From Aulostomus chinensis (Eukaryota > Chordata > Actinopteri > Syngnathiformes > Aulostomidae): a stretch of DNA of 64,000 bases. This document shows, piece after piece, positions 12,301-25,565 of this stretch (position 1 is its first letter; the number at the start of each line of letters is the position of its first letter). The stretch lies in assembly GCA_037954235.1 (NCBI GenBank), contig JBBMOA010000010.1, positions 20,649,529 through 20,713,528 of the forward strand, given 5' to 3'. A program made the position numbers and the translations under genes. The notes under the pieces were generated by a model. It was not told the DNA's origin, searched no databases, and saw only the letters and a list, made by a program, of their open reading frames with translations.

Positions 12301-15300
12301 TATCAGTGGCAGCTACACAAAAGCATACGACTGTTAACAAGCACTTTCAGATTAACAGAAACCACAATTTTCTCACTAAATCGCAGACCTTGCCACTTCC
12401 TGCAAATTTACTGCAAAAAAAAATGTAACCACTTATTATTGTAGATGGAAGGCTGTTATAGTGTCTGTTAATGTAACCACTGTCAATTTAGTTCAGTGTT
12501 TTTCTAGGTGCTACAGTGAGTGATCCTTTGGTTTTTGAGCTTCATTTTCATTTTGCAAAATAAGTGAAATACTACGAGGACCTACCAATACTGTTTGTAT
12601 CAGGTTTTTTTTTGTACAATTTACAAACGACAGCCACCATTTTAAACATACGGCAACTTCACCGCATTGCGTGGCGGGTTTTAGAAAAGCATCCATTGTT
12701 TATAAAGTTTTAATCCATGTTTTCTCTTCTGACACAGATGGACGAGGGAACAGGGATTGATGGTGAGAATATCTTCCTTTCTTCACACGGTGCTTTGGCT
12801 TTATAATTGATTTAAATCAGAAGTTAAATTTAGAGTTGTTTTTTGTCCTTTTACTTTTTCATGTGATCCTCTGCAACCTCTTCTCCATTTTGTCTTGTGG
12901 TGCAGATGGCCAGGGTCCATCAGGCAGTAAACCATCCGCCTCAACTAGCCTTATTCATGAGAACGACTTGGCTGTTTCCTATAGTGACCTGGATAAAATC
13001 TTCAATTCAGACGAGGATGAGTTAGCGGTAAGTGCATCCATAAACTCATCTTGAATAAAGATATTAGGCCTGCCGTCTGATTTCTCAGAATCATAAATAT
13101 ATTTGATTGAAGAACATATTAAATACTTTATTTTTAACTTCATGCACAGCCTGGATCCAAAAGAGCTGGAGTGGGTATAGAGGACAAGTTTGGCTGTAAA
13201 GAAACTAAACCGGCCTCGTTGGACTCCTTGTCTTGTATAAGTAAGAAAACCACAAGATAATCATTATGCATCATTCATAGTCATCTTATGAACATTTTTC
13301 TCAAGAAAAGCAATATCGCCCTTCTATAGGCTCAGCAGACCTGCACCAGATGTTTCCCACCCCACCTTCCTTGGAACAGCAGGGTTACTCTCCCATGAAC
13401 TCTGGGACCAAGGACAGCTTGGAAGCAGGAGTGGGGCTGTCCCTGTTGGATGGAAGCCAGCTCAACAACCACTTCAAGATGGAGGTAGAGGAGGGTTTCT
13501 GCAGCCCAAAGCCATCTGAGATAAAGGTTTGGAAGCCTCCATCACATACCACACAAGTATGAAGTCAGTGATGCTGCCTTAATGTTGACAGATGTTTCTT
13601 TTATTTTCTTTTTTTTTTTCTTTTAGGATTTCTCCTTTGTGTACAAGCCGGACACGTGTCAGTCATTCATCGGCTGTTCCATGTACGCTCCTCTGAAGAC
13701 GCTACCCAGCCAGTGTATGTTGCCTATCAAACTGCCAGAACACAAGTGTGTGTACATGCGCAGCTGGACAATGGGCAAAATGGAACTGATGCCCCCGGTG
13801 ACCACCAAAGACGGGTAAAAACAAACAAACACTATATGCGTTGGTCATTAAATCTTCCAATCGAAAACAGGAAAATTTCATAGCTCAGATTCGTCTTAAA
13901 TAAAATGATTTGTTGAAAGTTCATGAAATTAATTTTACAATGTGTTTCTCTTTGGAAAAGTAACATCCCCAGTGTGGAGCCAGAAGACCTCCAGACCCAC
14001 ACCCCACAGACCCACACGCCCTTCATGTCCAGCAGTGCGCCTCCCAGCAACAGTGGCACGGGTATCCTGCCCTCCCCAGCAACACCGCGCTTCTCTGTGC
14101 CCACCCCCCGCACACCGCGCACCCCACGGACTCCCCGTGGTCCGTCTAGCGTCCAGGGTTCGCTCAAATATGACAATTCTGACCTTTACTCCCCTGCCTC
14201 CACCTCCTCTACCTGTCGGCCCCTCAGTTCTGTGGAGCCGGCCACTGTACCCTCCATCCCGGAGGCTCACAGCCTCTATGTCACTCTCATTCTGTCCGAG
14301 TCAGTCATGAACCTCTTCAAGGACTGCAACTTCGACAGCTGCTGCGTTTGCGTCTGCAACATGAACATCCGAGGAGCTGATGTCGGTGTGTATCTCAAGG
14401 ATAACGGCGAGGCCCAGTACCCCTGCACTTGTGGTTTCAGTGCCGTCTCAAATCGGCGGTTTGGCCAATCAGCTGGGCTCTTCTTGGAGGACGAGCTGGA
14501 CGTGGTCGGGCGAGGCTCCGATGCCAGCCGTGATACAGAGCGGAGTTATGAAGAGCTGCGAGCTTCAGCAAAACACAAGGGAGGTGGTCTGAAGGAGAAA
14601 CCTCCAGATGAGCTCATACTGCTGCTGCAGGACCAGTGCACCAACCCGTTCGCACCCATGGCTGGTGTGGAATACCCCAAAGCCAGCGCAGCCCCCAGTT
14701 CTTTCCTGAGGGTCGAAGAGAGAGATTGTTATAATGACTGCTACATGGCTCTGGAGCATGGCAGGCAATTCATGGACAATATGTCAGGAGGCAAAGTGGA
14801 TGAAGCACTCGTGAAAAGCACCTGTCTTCATCAGTGGCCAAAATGCAAATGTATGTGGGTTTTTTTTGATAACTACAAGCTAATCTTTTGTTGTTGCTAA
14901 CCGCAAACATAGCAAAGTTAAGGCTTTCTCTTTGTTTTTTTTCTCCTGAAGCAGCAGATATGAGCAAGCTCTTCTCTCAGGACGTCCTGCGCGTGTTGTT
15001 ATCCCTTCAGCCGGTGTTGCAGGACACGATTCAGAAGAAAAGGAGCGTGCGCTCCTGGGGGGTACAAGGACCGCTCACCTGGCAGCAGTTTCACAAGATG
15101 GCTGGGAGGGGATCTTACGGTTTGTGTGATGAAGGCAGTATCTCATTGTTGGTCACGCTGTTGTGGCAGGAGTTTTAATCCTTGTCTTCTTATCAACACA
15201 GGTACAGATGAGTCTCCCGAGCCACTGCCCATCCCCACCTTTTTGGTCGGTTATGAATATGATTTTGTGGTGCTGTCTCCTTTTGGTTTGCCCTACTGGG

Positions 15301-18300
15301 AGAAGCTTCTCCTCGATCCATTTGGTTCCCAGAGGGATGTTGGTTTCGTCGTCATTTGCCCAGAAAATGAAGCTCTTCTCTGCAAAGCAAAGACTTTCTT
15401 CAAAGATTTGAGCGCCATGTATGAGGTACGCACCTGGCAGCTTTCTTGTACTGACATGCCTGCAAAAACAGTTTCATCTTCTGAAGAACACTGCTTCTGT
15501 TTCCCATGCACTCCCTTTTTTTTTTGTTGACAGGCATGCCAGCTCGGCCAACATAGGCCCATCTGCAAAAGTCACCCAGAGGGTATACTGAAGGTTGGAA
15601 CCATGGAAGGCAGGAGCATGACGGAGCAGCCCCTCAGTGACTGGTTTCTTAAGATGGCTGCCAGAGACGGAAACAATGAAGCCTTTAATAAACTCAGACT
15701 CTTTGCTCAAGTGTGCCGCTATGATCTCGGTAACAACTTTATTTACTCCTGAATTTGAAAAACACTAATTGTTAATAGTGCAAGGCTGTAACGTTTTGTC
15801 CTCTTCAACCTTTCAGCGCCATACCTGTCAGAACAGACCTTGGATAGCTCTCTGTTGTCCCAGCGTAGCCCTACCGTGGCCTCCTCCTCCTCCCAGACCT
15901 CCAGCTCTTCCAGCACCACCTCAGGACACCAGAGCACCAACACTACCAGCTCCAGCACCAGCTCTGCCCAGGTCAACAGCACCCCTCCCTCCTCCTCCTC
16001 CTCAGGATCCCAGACTATCGGGGGAATGGCGTCAGCCAAGCCAGGCTCCTACTCCCAGTTTGGAACAACAGGGTTGCCAGGCAGTACATCTCAGAATGGA
16101 CCCCAGTCAAACTCACAGGGCCCGGGAGGTCTGGCAGAGAATGGACCCACTTCCAACCAGGCTCAAGGCCCCACTGAGACGCCAGAGAGGTGAGTTATCT
16201 CACTTAAAGTGTGAACATATTCATTTCGTTTAATGCGAACATCTCAAATGTTGACAGCAGTGCAGGAGATTTACAGCCAAGTTTCTTTGGTCTGTCTTTG
16301 TCCGATGCCTCACTAACTTCACACTGGGAGACATGAAGTCTATACTTGTGCTCTGGACTGATTCATATCGGTCGCATATGAATAATAGTTCCCGAAACTG
16401 GCGCACACCGATTTCCACACAACAGTTGTGAGAACGTACACACTTGGATGCAAATGTGTGAATGGGAAATCCATATAAAGACAAAATGAAATTATAGCAA
16501 GGCTGATCATTGTAAATAGGTGAATCCTGAAGTGACACCAGTGTAATGATACATGACATTCTTCCTTACATTTGTAGACTGTGATTTATAAAGAGAAGTT
16601 GCTTGCAGGTGCGCGTGCACCAGTTTTATAAATCTGAATATTGTTCGGCGTACATCATTGTTGGCTTCTTTGCGTTCGTACACATTTAGTTTGAGTCCCG
16701 TGCACTGTTTTCTAAGTGAGACCCCTGGTTGCTCATGTTTAACTTGTCATACAGTAGGGGTCGAAACACATTTAATTTGCTCTCCCCTTATTTTTGTCCT
16801 GTTCCTAAAGTTGAGTTTTTCTTGCCTAACCATGCTGCTCTAATAGATCCGTGATCCTACAGAATTCAACTTAATCCTTATTTTCTTTCACTCTAATTTC
16901 AACTTACCTGAAAACGTTACTTTGCACAAGCAGCAGCTAGTCGTCATGATCACCCGCACACTGTTTTAACGACTTCATGCTCTCATACATGAACGTCTAG
17001 CATCATAACTGCATTGTTTCCCTGCAGTGTGTTTGCTGCATTAGATCTGATTCCTTTGTTGGCCCGCTTAATGAGCATCTGTCTTCTCTTAACAGCACAA
17101 TGGAGAGAGACAAAGTGGGCAAGCCAACAGATGGAGAATCCCACGCTGTGTCTTACCCGCCTGCCATCGTGGTTTATATCGTGGACCCCTTTAGCTACGC
17201 AGACTCAGACAGGGAGGTCTACTCCAGCTCCTACACTCTGGGCCTCCTGCGTTGCTACATGGAAATGCTCCAGTTTCTTCCTGCTCACATCAGAAACGCT
17301 GTCTCTGTACAGGTACATGCACACATCAAAGTCTCCTTCTCTCAAAACTGCATGTGTTTGAAGGTTTAGAGTATTTTGGGTCGGAAATATTACCGCTTAA
17401 TTAGTTTGGAATGAGTCGCTCTGCTAGTTGAGCCACAACAGAGCTTCACACTGGGATGTGAGAAGGACCCAGGGACTCATTAGCAAAAACTAGCTGAGTC
17501 GGTAACTGCCACACCTGTCATGCTTGACACAAAGTTGCATCAACATGCCGAAGGGAATTAGTGCTCATATGCTAAAGGCCTCAGCTTTAGTACATTCACT
17601 GTGTAGTAGAATATGATACAGCTAGAACAGTGTACCTGCTGGGGGAAAATTGTTTGCCGTATTTTAGGGAATGTTTGTCCGTCACTTTAAACATGTGCTC
17701 CTGTTCACAAAATATTTTGCTTCGGTTTGTTTTTGTCGCACAAAATGGGATTTAACAGCCAGAATGAAGGTGCAGATTTGTATTTTATTAATTAAATACA
17801 AAGGTATAACACAGTTAGAGACTTGAGTAAATTATTGACGAACGTGATACTTAAGATGTCAGAAAATCGAGTTGAATTTGAACTTTTCATCTTTCCATTG
17901 AGGAACATTTAAAATTTGACATCTTCATCTTGACAGCAAACCAGCGTAACTGAAAACTAACAATGTCATTTCCCAGCTGATGATCTTAGGTGTAAGACTT
18001 GTACTCACGCTAATGTAGACGAGGTGAACGCTAAAGTGAAACCTGTCTAACGTTATGTTCTCTCATCAGATTGTTCCCTGCCAGTATCTGCTGCAGCCGG
18101 TTCACAGTGGGGAACGTCACCTCTACAGCCAGCACCTAAAGTCGCTGGCTTTCTCCGTGTTCACTCAGTGTCGCCGGCCTCTGCCCAACTCCACCAACTT
18201 CAAGGCCCTGACAGGATTTGGTCCTGGTCTTGCCATCGACATGGCACTCAAGAATCCAGAGGTGAACTTGGAAGGGGCAGCAGTTTTTGTTTTTGTCCTC

Positions 18301-20527
18301 ATATTGTTTTGAATATTTATCCTTTTTAAAATGTAATTTTTTTTTGCTCTTCACGCAGCGGCCTGAGTGTCTGCGTCTCTATACGCCGCCCTTCATTTTG
18401 GCTCCAGTGAAAGATAAGCAGACTGAGCTCGGGGAGACGTTTGGAGAGGCATCCCAGAAGTACAACGTCCTGTTCGTGGGCTACTGCCTGTCCCATGACC
18501 AGCGCTGGCTGCTGGCCTCCTGTACAGACCAGCACGGAGAACTGCTGGAGACCTGCATCATCAGCATCGACGTACCCAACCGGTAAGAGACGCAGCAGCC
18601 CTGCAGAGCTGATTGATAAATGAGCTTTAGTCTGAGTTTAAACTCACTGTGACGTTGTGGTTCAGGGCTCGTAGGAAAACGGGCTCAGCTAGGCGGCTGG
18701 GTTTGCAGAAGCTGTGGGACTGGTGTCTCGGCCTGGTGCAAGTGACATCACTGCCATGGAGGGTAGTGATTGGCCGGCTGGGTAGAATGGGTCATGGCGA
18801 GCTGAGAGGTACACATACACACACCTGCAGGGGTTATCACACACACTGTTCACCACTTAATCTACACACACCGATGTGCTGTGGTTCCGGTTCTAGATTG
18901 GAGTATTTTGCTGAGCAGGAGGAACTTACAGTCCCTCAGTAAACGTCTGAAAGAGACGTGCAGGATGTGCGGCATCTCCGCTGCAGACACTCCCAGCATC
19001 CTTAGCGCCTGTCTGGTTGCCATGGAGCCACAAGGATCTTTTGTAATCATGCCAGGTAAAACCAGACAGAGAAAAAATAAACCCTTTTTTGTGTAAATGT
19101 CTGAACAACAGGTTCGTTTTTCCTCCTTAATAACATTTTCTCCTTTATGCAGATTCTGTGTCAACCGGTTCAGTGTTTGGTCGCAGCACCACGCTCAACA
19201 TGCAAACATCCCAGCTGAGCACGCCTCAGGACACATCCTGCACACACATCCTGGTGTTCCCCACCTCAGCCATGGTGCAGGTCAACACAAATACTTCAGA
19301 ACCCATCGAGATCAACTTCAACCCCATAAATCCTGGTAGGTTGTCCAAGTCCTTGAGTTGCAGATGACGCTTTCAGCAGTCCAGACACAAATCAACCTGG
19401 AGCTCTCTGTCTCTCTTCAGATGGATCGGACGGAATGGGCATCTTTGACCTGTTTGACAACGACATGGTGGATCCTGACCTCATCAACATCCTGCCCAAC
19501 TCCCCCACCACCTCCCCTGTTCATTCTCCCGGCTCCCACTACCACCAGGGTGGAGATGGAAGCAAGGTCATTCTCCTTCTCGATCAATCCATCAGTTGAA
19601 TATTTTAACCAGAAATGTTTGTTTTTCGGTCCTCTGATTCTAATTCAGGCGGTTCTTCTCTTTGCAGGGTCAGAGTGCAGATCGCATGGAGTCGCACGAG
19701 GAGGCTCTGAACATCCTGCAGCAGCCGATGGCTCTCGGCTACTTCGTCTCCACAGCCAAGGCTGGACCACTGCCCGACTGGTTCTGGTCTGCCTGCCCTC
19801 AAGCCCAGAACCAGTGCCCACTTTTCCTCAAGGTAGAGATTCTTACCGGTGTTGAAAACTCTTCCAGGCAGTGATTCAACCTTGATTCCGCCGCTGCTTT
19901 GTCCTCTTACTGTTTTTAACGTCGAAGAAAACATCACACATCTTCTTAAAGCTGGACACAAGTGTTTTAACAGCAGTTTTAATTTTAATATTTGATTAAA
20001 TAGAAGCAGGTATGATGGAGTATTTGGTATTTTTGCTGAAAAGAGTTCCTTAACGATTGATGAATGTTCTGTTAAAAGATTGATAGTTCAACACAAGTGT
20101 GCTCAAATTCAATCAACGGTGGACAGAGTTTTTAATGGCATGTTTCATTTTGATATTCTAGTTATTGTACATAATATTTTCTTGTGCCAGGCCTCTCTAC
20201 ACCTGCATGTGTCTTCGGTCCAATCAGACGAGCTTCTGCACAGTAAACACTCCCACCCTCTGGACTCCAACCACACCTCTGATGTGCTCAGGTACGCCGC
20301 TATGAACAAGTTGATATTAAAATAAAGGTGTGTTTCAGCCCGTTCGTACTTTTTTTTTTTTTAATAAAACTGCTTCCTTCCTTGTGTGTGTCAGATTTGT
20401 TCTGGAGCAATACAACGCCCTCTCCTGGCTGACGTGCGATCCTGCGACTCAGGACCGGCGCTCCTGTCTGCCAGTCCACTTTGTGGTGCTCACCCAGATG
20501 TACAACTTTATCATGAACATGCTTTGA
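3381..20527 (+). CDS. med13: Mediator complex subunit 13 (MED13), complete, 30 exons
   Basis: MED13 is the large subunit that links the CDK8/CyclinC/MED12 kinase module to core Mediator in the nucleus. Exons: 3381-3446, 4480-4714, 6508-6676, 8993-9138, 9239-9436, 9846-10040, 10157-10313, 10404-10511, 10600-11316, 11402-11615, 12738-12762, 12906-13027, 13150-13240, 13330-13526, 13627-13814, 13961-14850, 14952-15119, 15202-15425, 15534-15729, 15817-16189, 17096-17312, 18070-18261, 18359-18582, 18666-18808, 18897-19055, 19153-19335, 19421-19566, 19668-19832, 20191-20291, 20395-20527. All junctions keep frame, giving 2113 residues; human MED13 is about 2170 with about 30 exons. The N-terminal Med13_N block starts MSSCFVPNGASLEDC. 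The phosphodegron TPPTSPEE is at residues 326-333. A TPRTPRTPR repeat and a Ser/Thr-rich linker (exon 20) precede the Piwi-like C-terminal domain, which ends FIMNML. WQGPTSSPILFPVTEEDP in exon 2 favours MED13 over MED13L. Which teleost duplicate (a or b) it is remains undecided. Confidence 0.96.
14950..14957 (+). other. med13: Tandem NAGNAG-type splice acceptor of med13 exon 17
   Basis: The acceptor reads as three consecutive AGs (gaagcagcag), at 14950-14951, 14953-14954 and 14956-14957. With the donor phase of exon 16, all three keep frame. They give S-A-D-M, S-D-M, or a Tyr-Met junction before the conserved SKLFSQD block. The first was used for the exon table. Which one is used in vivo cannot be told from sequence. 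Confidence 0.6.
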
Positions 20528-21378
20528 TCTCTTAACGGGATCACAGTGCTGAGATTTGATCTGCGGAGTCGTGGAATTTCTACTATGAAGTATCTCGGAC
20601 ACTCGCAGGATGTCGTCCTCCCGTCAGGATAAATATGGATGAAGCATCCGCTCCTCTTCCTTGATGAATCTCTCTCTCTCTCTCTCTCACACTCACACAC
20701 ACACACACACACACACGCACGCATACACTACCACACACACTCATACACACAGATTCACACACACACAGACTCAATCAATCAGATGCCAAGAATCCATTTT
20801 AGCATTTTGGATGATCAAGGGAGGTTTCGTAATGGAAAATAAATTGTCTTTTTAATGACTGTAGATTGCAATCTATGAAATTTTATCTTAATGAAATGCC
20901 TGCATATATTATTTATTGTAAGTTTTTAAATGTGGAATTTTTAATGCTTAATATCTTTTATATATTACAAATCCTAGAGGGTGTGTACATCTCACTGTAA
21001 AGGAATTGGTTTAAAAAGTGTAATTTTCTCAATTACCACACGGAAAAAAAAAACCCCGTTCAAGTGAATTTGCTGTAGATTGCTTTTAGAATATTATTTT
21101 TTCAAAGGGTACAGACCTTTTTATTGCCATGCTGTAAAAATGAAGTAAAGCTGGCCTGGGCATTTGCGTCCCACCCAATGAGTGGATGAGACTTACCTCT
21201 CTGTCTGCTTTGGCTCCAGAGTCTCTCGCACAGTAACTCAATGAGCTCTGAAGAGGAATTAAAAGGTACATTGTCAGATTATATATTTTATATAACAGAT
21301 TTAGGTAATTGTGTGTGTATATGTGTACATATAATTGTGTGCCGCTACTGATGGTGCAGCTTCTGTTTTAGGAATAAA
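20528..21378 (+). promoter_or_regulatory. med13: med13 3' UTR with candidate poly(A) signals
   Basis: After the TGA at 20525-20527 comes a CT/CA microsatellite (20669-20770), then an AT-rich stretch. AATAAA hexamers are at 20838-20843 and 21373-21378. Either could end the transcript. Vertebrate MED13 3' UTRs are long, so the distal or a further site is plausible. No coding signal is seen. Confidence 0.5.
20669..20770. repeat. Compound (CT)n-(CA)n microsatellite in the med13 3' UTR
   Basis: About 20 bases of CT repeats are followed by about 80 bases of mostly CA repeats with a few interruptions. The tract starts about 140 bases after the med13 stop codon, so it is probably transcribed. Confidence 0.9.
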
Positions 21379-21771
21379 GTGCGTCTACCTTAATCCATTT
21401 GTTGTTATTGAATTTTTTTATTTATTTTTTGACAAATATGTGGATAAATCTTTCTTTCTCACGTGTGAAGACTTTTTAAAACGCCCGTACAGCAGAGCTC
21501 GACTCCGCAAGTGTGTCAGTGATTTACTCATCCAAAGCCAATATGAATACTTGATGTGAGTTAAAACAATCCTCAAATTTCAGATCGTCACTGCGCGTGT
21601 TCCACTCTCAACGGTCTCCTCAGCACAACTTTAGATAAAATGTTGCAAGATTCACTGGCCTCACGCGTCATTTTACTTGCCTTTTGCACTCAGACCATCC
21701 TAACTGTTGGGTCATGTGTTATAGTTTTAAAGGAACATTTGTGGAGTTGATTACAAAAATGTGAGAAAGGC

Positions 21772-21967
21772 GAGGCTGACTGATACTCTAAATTGACCGT
21801 AGATGTGGCTGTGAGTGTGAATGGTTGTCTGTCTCTATGTGTTGGCCCTGTGATGGACTGGCGACCTGTCCAGGGTGAACCCCGCCTCTCGCCTGAAGGC
21901 TGCTGGGATAGGCTCCAGCCCCCGTGACCCTTAACAGGAATAAGAAGTAGAAAATCGATGGATGAAT
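21772..21967 (+). mobile_element. 5'-truncated copy of a tRNA-derived SINE
   Basis: The copy runs from gaggctgactgatactc through the body of the repeat to a terminal gatggatgaa tail. It matches the 3' half of the full-length copy at 38138-38501 (opposite strand) and the copy at 48607-48855. Shared blocks include ctctaaattga, gtgagtgtgaatggttgtc and gatggactggcgacctgtcc. It lacks the Pol III promoter head. Confidence 0.8.
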
Positions 21968-23739
21968 AACCCTATTTTTAAAAACTTCTCTATAACTGAC
22001 TTGAAACGCTTCATATTTTATTGAAAAATTATGCAGGTTTTTTTTTTTTTTATATTGTGAATGTTGGCATAACCAAATGAATTTCTAAAGTGGGTTTATA
22101 AGCATTGCTACGTCACGCTGGCGTCACCGAAATCTGTGACAGACCTAGAGAAGCCTAAATACTTAGTAAATGTACTCAAAGAATGAGAACCACAAGACTG
22201 CATTTCCTTTGATATGTAAAATTGATGAGATTTCCCAGTAAACCTGACAATTCATAGAAATTCTCAACAACAAAAAGAAGAATCAGCACAAGAATGTTCT
22301 GCTCGACAAACAAGCCATAAAAATGGCTCCTTGTTCACTAAAGATCAGAATATGTAAATTATCTGAGTATATAAATGATTTATTGTTGATCCGCTCAGTT
22401 GGATTTATGAGGAGCTACAGGGCTGAGATCTGATCCAAGAAGAATTTGCACAGCTGAAAAATAAACTTGCCAGTGCTCTGTGGTTGCTGAAATTGCTTTT
22501 TTGAATAGTCTGACAGGTGTGCTCTGGTTCTTGAACGATAAGTTAATAATAGGTTGTCATCATGTGTAAGTAAATTAAGATTCAAAAGTCTCCGAACATT
22601 CTCCAGAAGAACTGTTTAATAAGCGCATGAAAAATATTAGCGTTTTTAGACGTTTTTAGAGTCTGAATGGTGTCACTGAGCTGTGGGTTCTAAAGGTTCC
22701 AGGCCAGGGGAATGCCGTTCCTTGACAGACCGGCAGCTTTACCTCCGCCCATACTAAAAGGATTGGGATGGTTAGTGAGAATGGAATTAGCTAATCAAGG
22801 AGAACATGTGATCCTAAAGCCTCATCCAATCACCGTCTTATGTTCTGCTTAATGGAATCCAGTTAAAGGGTAGCCCAATTTGTCTAGGGCCATTCAGGAC
22901 AGCACGCTTGGGCCAAATATCCGAATTAAGAGAAATCTGATTTAGTATCTAAGAGCATTTCGTGAGGAAACCCAAACATTGTGGGGGACTCTTAGACTGA
23001 TGTTCCAGTCGCGGTGACCTCACATGCACCTGGTTGGCTACCACGGCCAGGGAGGTTCTGGTTTCACACGTCCAGATGGGAGCAGGATGACACAAAAACA
23101 CCACTCACCACCTGTGAGTCTGAATCAAGGCGCACAAATGACATTTCACTTTCGTGAATGCTGCGAGACGTTACTGACTGAGGTTAAGGGAAGGTGCATT
23201 TCTGTTTGTGTCACCTTCACAGTCACGCGTTTCACTTTACACAGTTAATTTGATTTTCTTTTTAAATGAATCCAAATTACAATAATAATTTTTTTTTTTT
23301 TGCATGTATGCTTTTCTATAATTGGACAAATAACTGATGCATCTATCTTCTGTGCGGGCTGTGATTGGTTGACCGAATAAAACAAATAAAATTTCACCCA
23401 GGTGTCTTTTATTCTTACACTGAAAAAGGAGGAGCTGATTTACGTTTTTGATATTAAGGCTGTACATCAATGATATATCTGAGGTTTGTCCTTGAATAAA
23501 ACTCGACTTTACTTGCATAAAACAAATGATAGTTTTGCCATTCCATTTTAATATAAAAGGTTTAGAATTAAGTGCATTGAAACATGAGCAAACTTGGGAT
23601 TTTTTTAACATTGTTTTACTTAATGCAGATTGCTGAGCAGAATCCACTGAAAGCATTCTATCCTAATATTGAATGATATAACAGACTGATTTCCTAATTT
23701 TCATTTCTCCAGCATCTTTGTGTAAACCCACTTGTTGAT

Positions 23740-23746
23740 CTCTCTC

Positions 23747-23803
<57 letters not shown>
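23740..23803. repeat. (CT)n microsatellite
   Basis: About 64 bases of nearly pure CT dinucleotide with one CG interruption near 23758. Confidence 0.95.
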
Positions 23804-23807
<4 letters not shown>

Positions 23808-23953
23808 CAGAAGGGTTTAGGGGGTTGATGGGATTATTGTAAGCCATTAGGGGTAGTTAATGGTCTTTCCTGGTGTTGGTAAGTAACACTAACTAATTGA
23901 AGCAGAAGCAGCAGACAGCTGACAAAGGTTCTCGGTAACAGGTGTTCCACTAA

Positions 23954-24976
23954 GGGGGGGGGGGGGGGGGGGGGAGCAGGGTTCATTCTGCCGATGGACT
24001 GATGATGCATCCTCACGCTTGTTGGAGACGTTAAGAGGAGAAAAGAACAATCATTCCTAAACATCGGGGTTTTTTACGTCATCATACAGGTAGGAAACAT
24101 AGTAACCTAATAATGCGAAGTAGAAAATAAATGATAGATCGATTCAAATCCTTCCTTCTTTACCTGCATGGAACAACAACAACAACAACAACAACGGACA
24201 TTGGTGTTGTTGTTGTTATCATATGACTTTTACGATCAATTTATCTCTGAAAACGTTCAACAGTTGCGTGACGTCATTCCAAAAAAAAAAACATCGTTTT
24301 GGCTGACCAGTGCTCAAATTATACCAAATCGTTCGATTAAAAGCTTGTAAAAAAAAAATGGAAATGTAAAAAAAAAACAACAACAAAGGCTCACAGCGCT
24401 CGTTTCGGATTTTCTCAAAGTACTAAATCAATTAGACAATTCAAAACTGATAATCGAATCCCTCCTTTAACATTTCTGCTCAATATTAAGATGTTTGTCA
24501 TCTGACTGTGTGTTTTTTTTTTTACTTCATTAAAGAAAATTACAATTAAAAAAATGGACTTCATTTAATTAAAATTAAATTATTATAATATTTAATTAAA
24601 ATTAAATTATGGACAGGATGATTCCACGGGTCCTGCTTCACATAAACTTTTTTTGTTTTTTGTCCTTGAGGCGAGACGCTCCTCCTCCGCAGCCTCATTC
24701 ATTATGTTTGTGCGTCTAACAAACAGCTTCTTCATGAGATTAAGAGATTTCGGTACCGACGAAATCTTGAGAACAAATAGGGTGTGTAACCTCCCGCTAA
24801 TCTTGTCTTTATGAGAAGGCGGGGGGGGGGGTGTAGATACTGGATTGCTGCACAATCACAGCAGGACAAAAGCTTTGGATCTAAATCCACACCGTTTTTC
24901 ATTAAAGTAATAGGTTCGCAAAGGAGATAAAACAGACATACTTTCTCATGTAAATGCGGGGGGGGGGGGGGGGGGG
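23954..24976. repeat. Cluster of long poly-G homopolymers
   Basis: Three G runs lie within 1.03 kb: 21 G at 23954-23974, 11 G at 24821-24831 and 19 G at 24958-24976. Lengths in raw assemblies are unreliable at such tracts. Each could form G-quadruplex-like structure. Confidence 0.85.
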
Positions 24977-25565
24977 TTATAAGATAGCAACACAAGAAAT
25001 TCAAATGTCTAATGAGGCTTAAAAAAACCCTAATACTCCACCCCCCCCTTTTTTTTTTAAATTTCAGTGCTCTTTTGTTGTTTTAAAGATGAGAAACATC
25101 AAACCCCGCCCCCTCTCCCATTCACTAACAGCATTACTTATCATGTGTCCTTGGAACGGATGGCTCCCAAATTAATTAAAAGGATTGTCAGTCAATGTCT
25201 CAATTGGATTATCGTCTGTAATGTAATCTGTCTTTCCTAACATGTATGACATGTGCTTTGTGTTGTATTTTCCCTAAAATGACAGTCTGAGTGAATATCC
25301 ACTGATATTGTTTGTGTCTAATCTGACAACAGAGAATAATAAAGCTGCTCAAGCTCACCTGACACCACTTCAGAGTCCCTAGGATATACCACCGACATTT
25401 TAGACCACTATTTCCTCTCTTCTGCTTTTTATTGCCGTTTTCTCAGAAGAAAGTTCATCTCTAATCTGAGCGATATTCCCTGTTCATTCCTCTATCCTGC
25501 TGTTATTTCAAGACTCCAGAGCTCTGATCTTCTTCGCCCCAAACACGCCTACACCGAATCAGCAC

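Larger units (their letters stand above)
21379..25565. other. Gene-poor interval between med13 and the AUTS2-like gene
   Basis: No convincing exon was found on either strand in these 4.2 kb. Contents: a truncated SINE (21772-21967), a CT microsatellite (23740-23803), poly-G runs at 23954-23974, 24821-24831 and 24958-24976, a C8/T10 block near 25040-25060, and AT-rich filler. Upstream exons of the AUTS2-like gene could be hidden here, since its first visible coding block is open in frame upstream of the chosen ATG. Confidence 0.5.
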
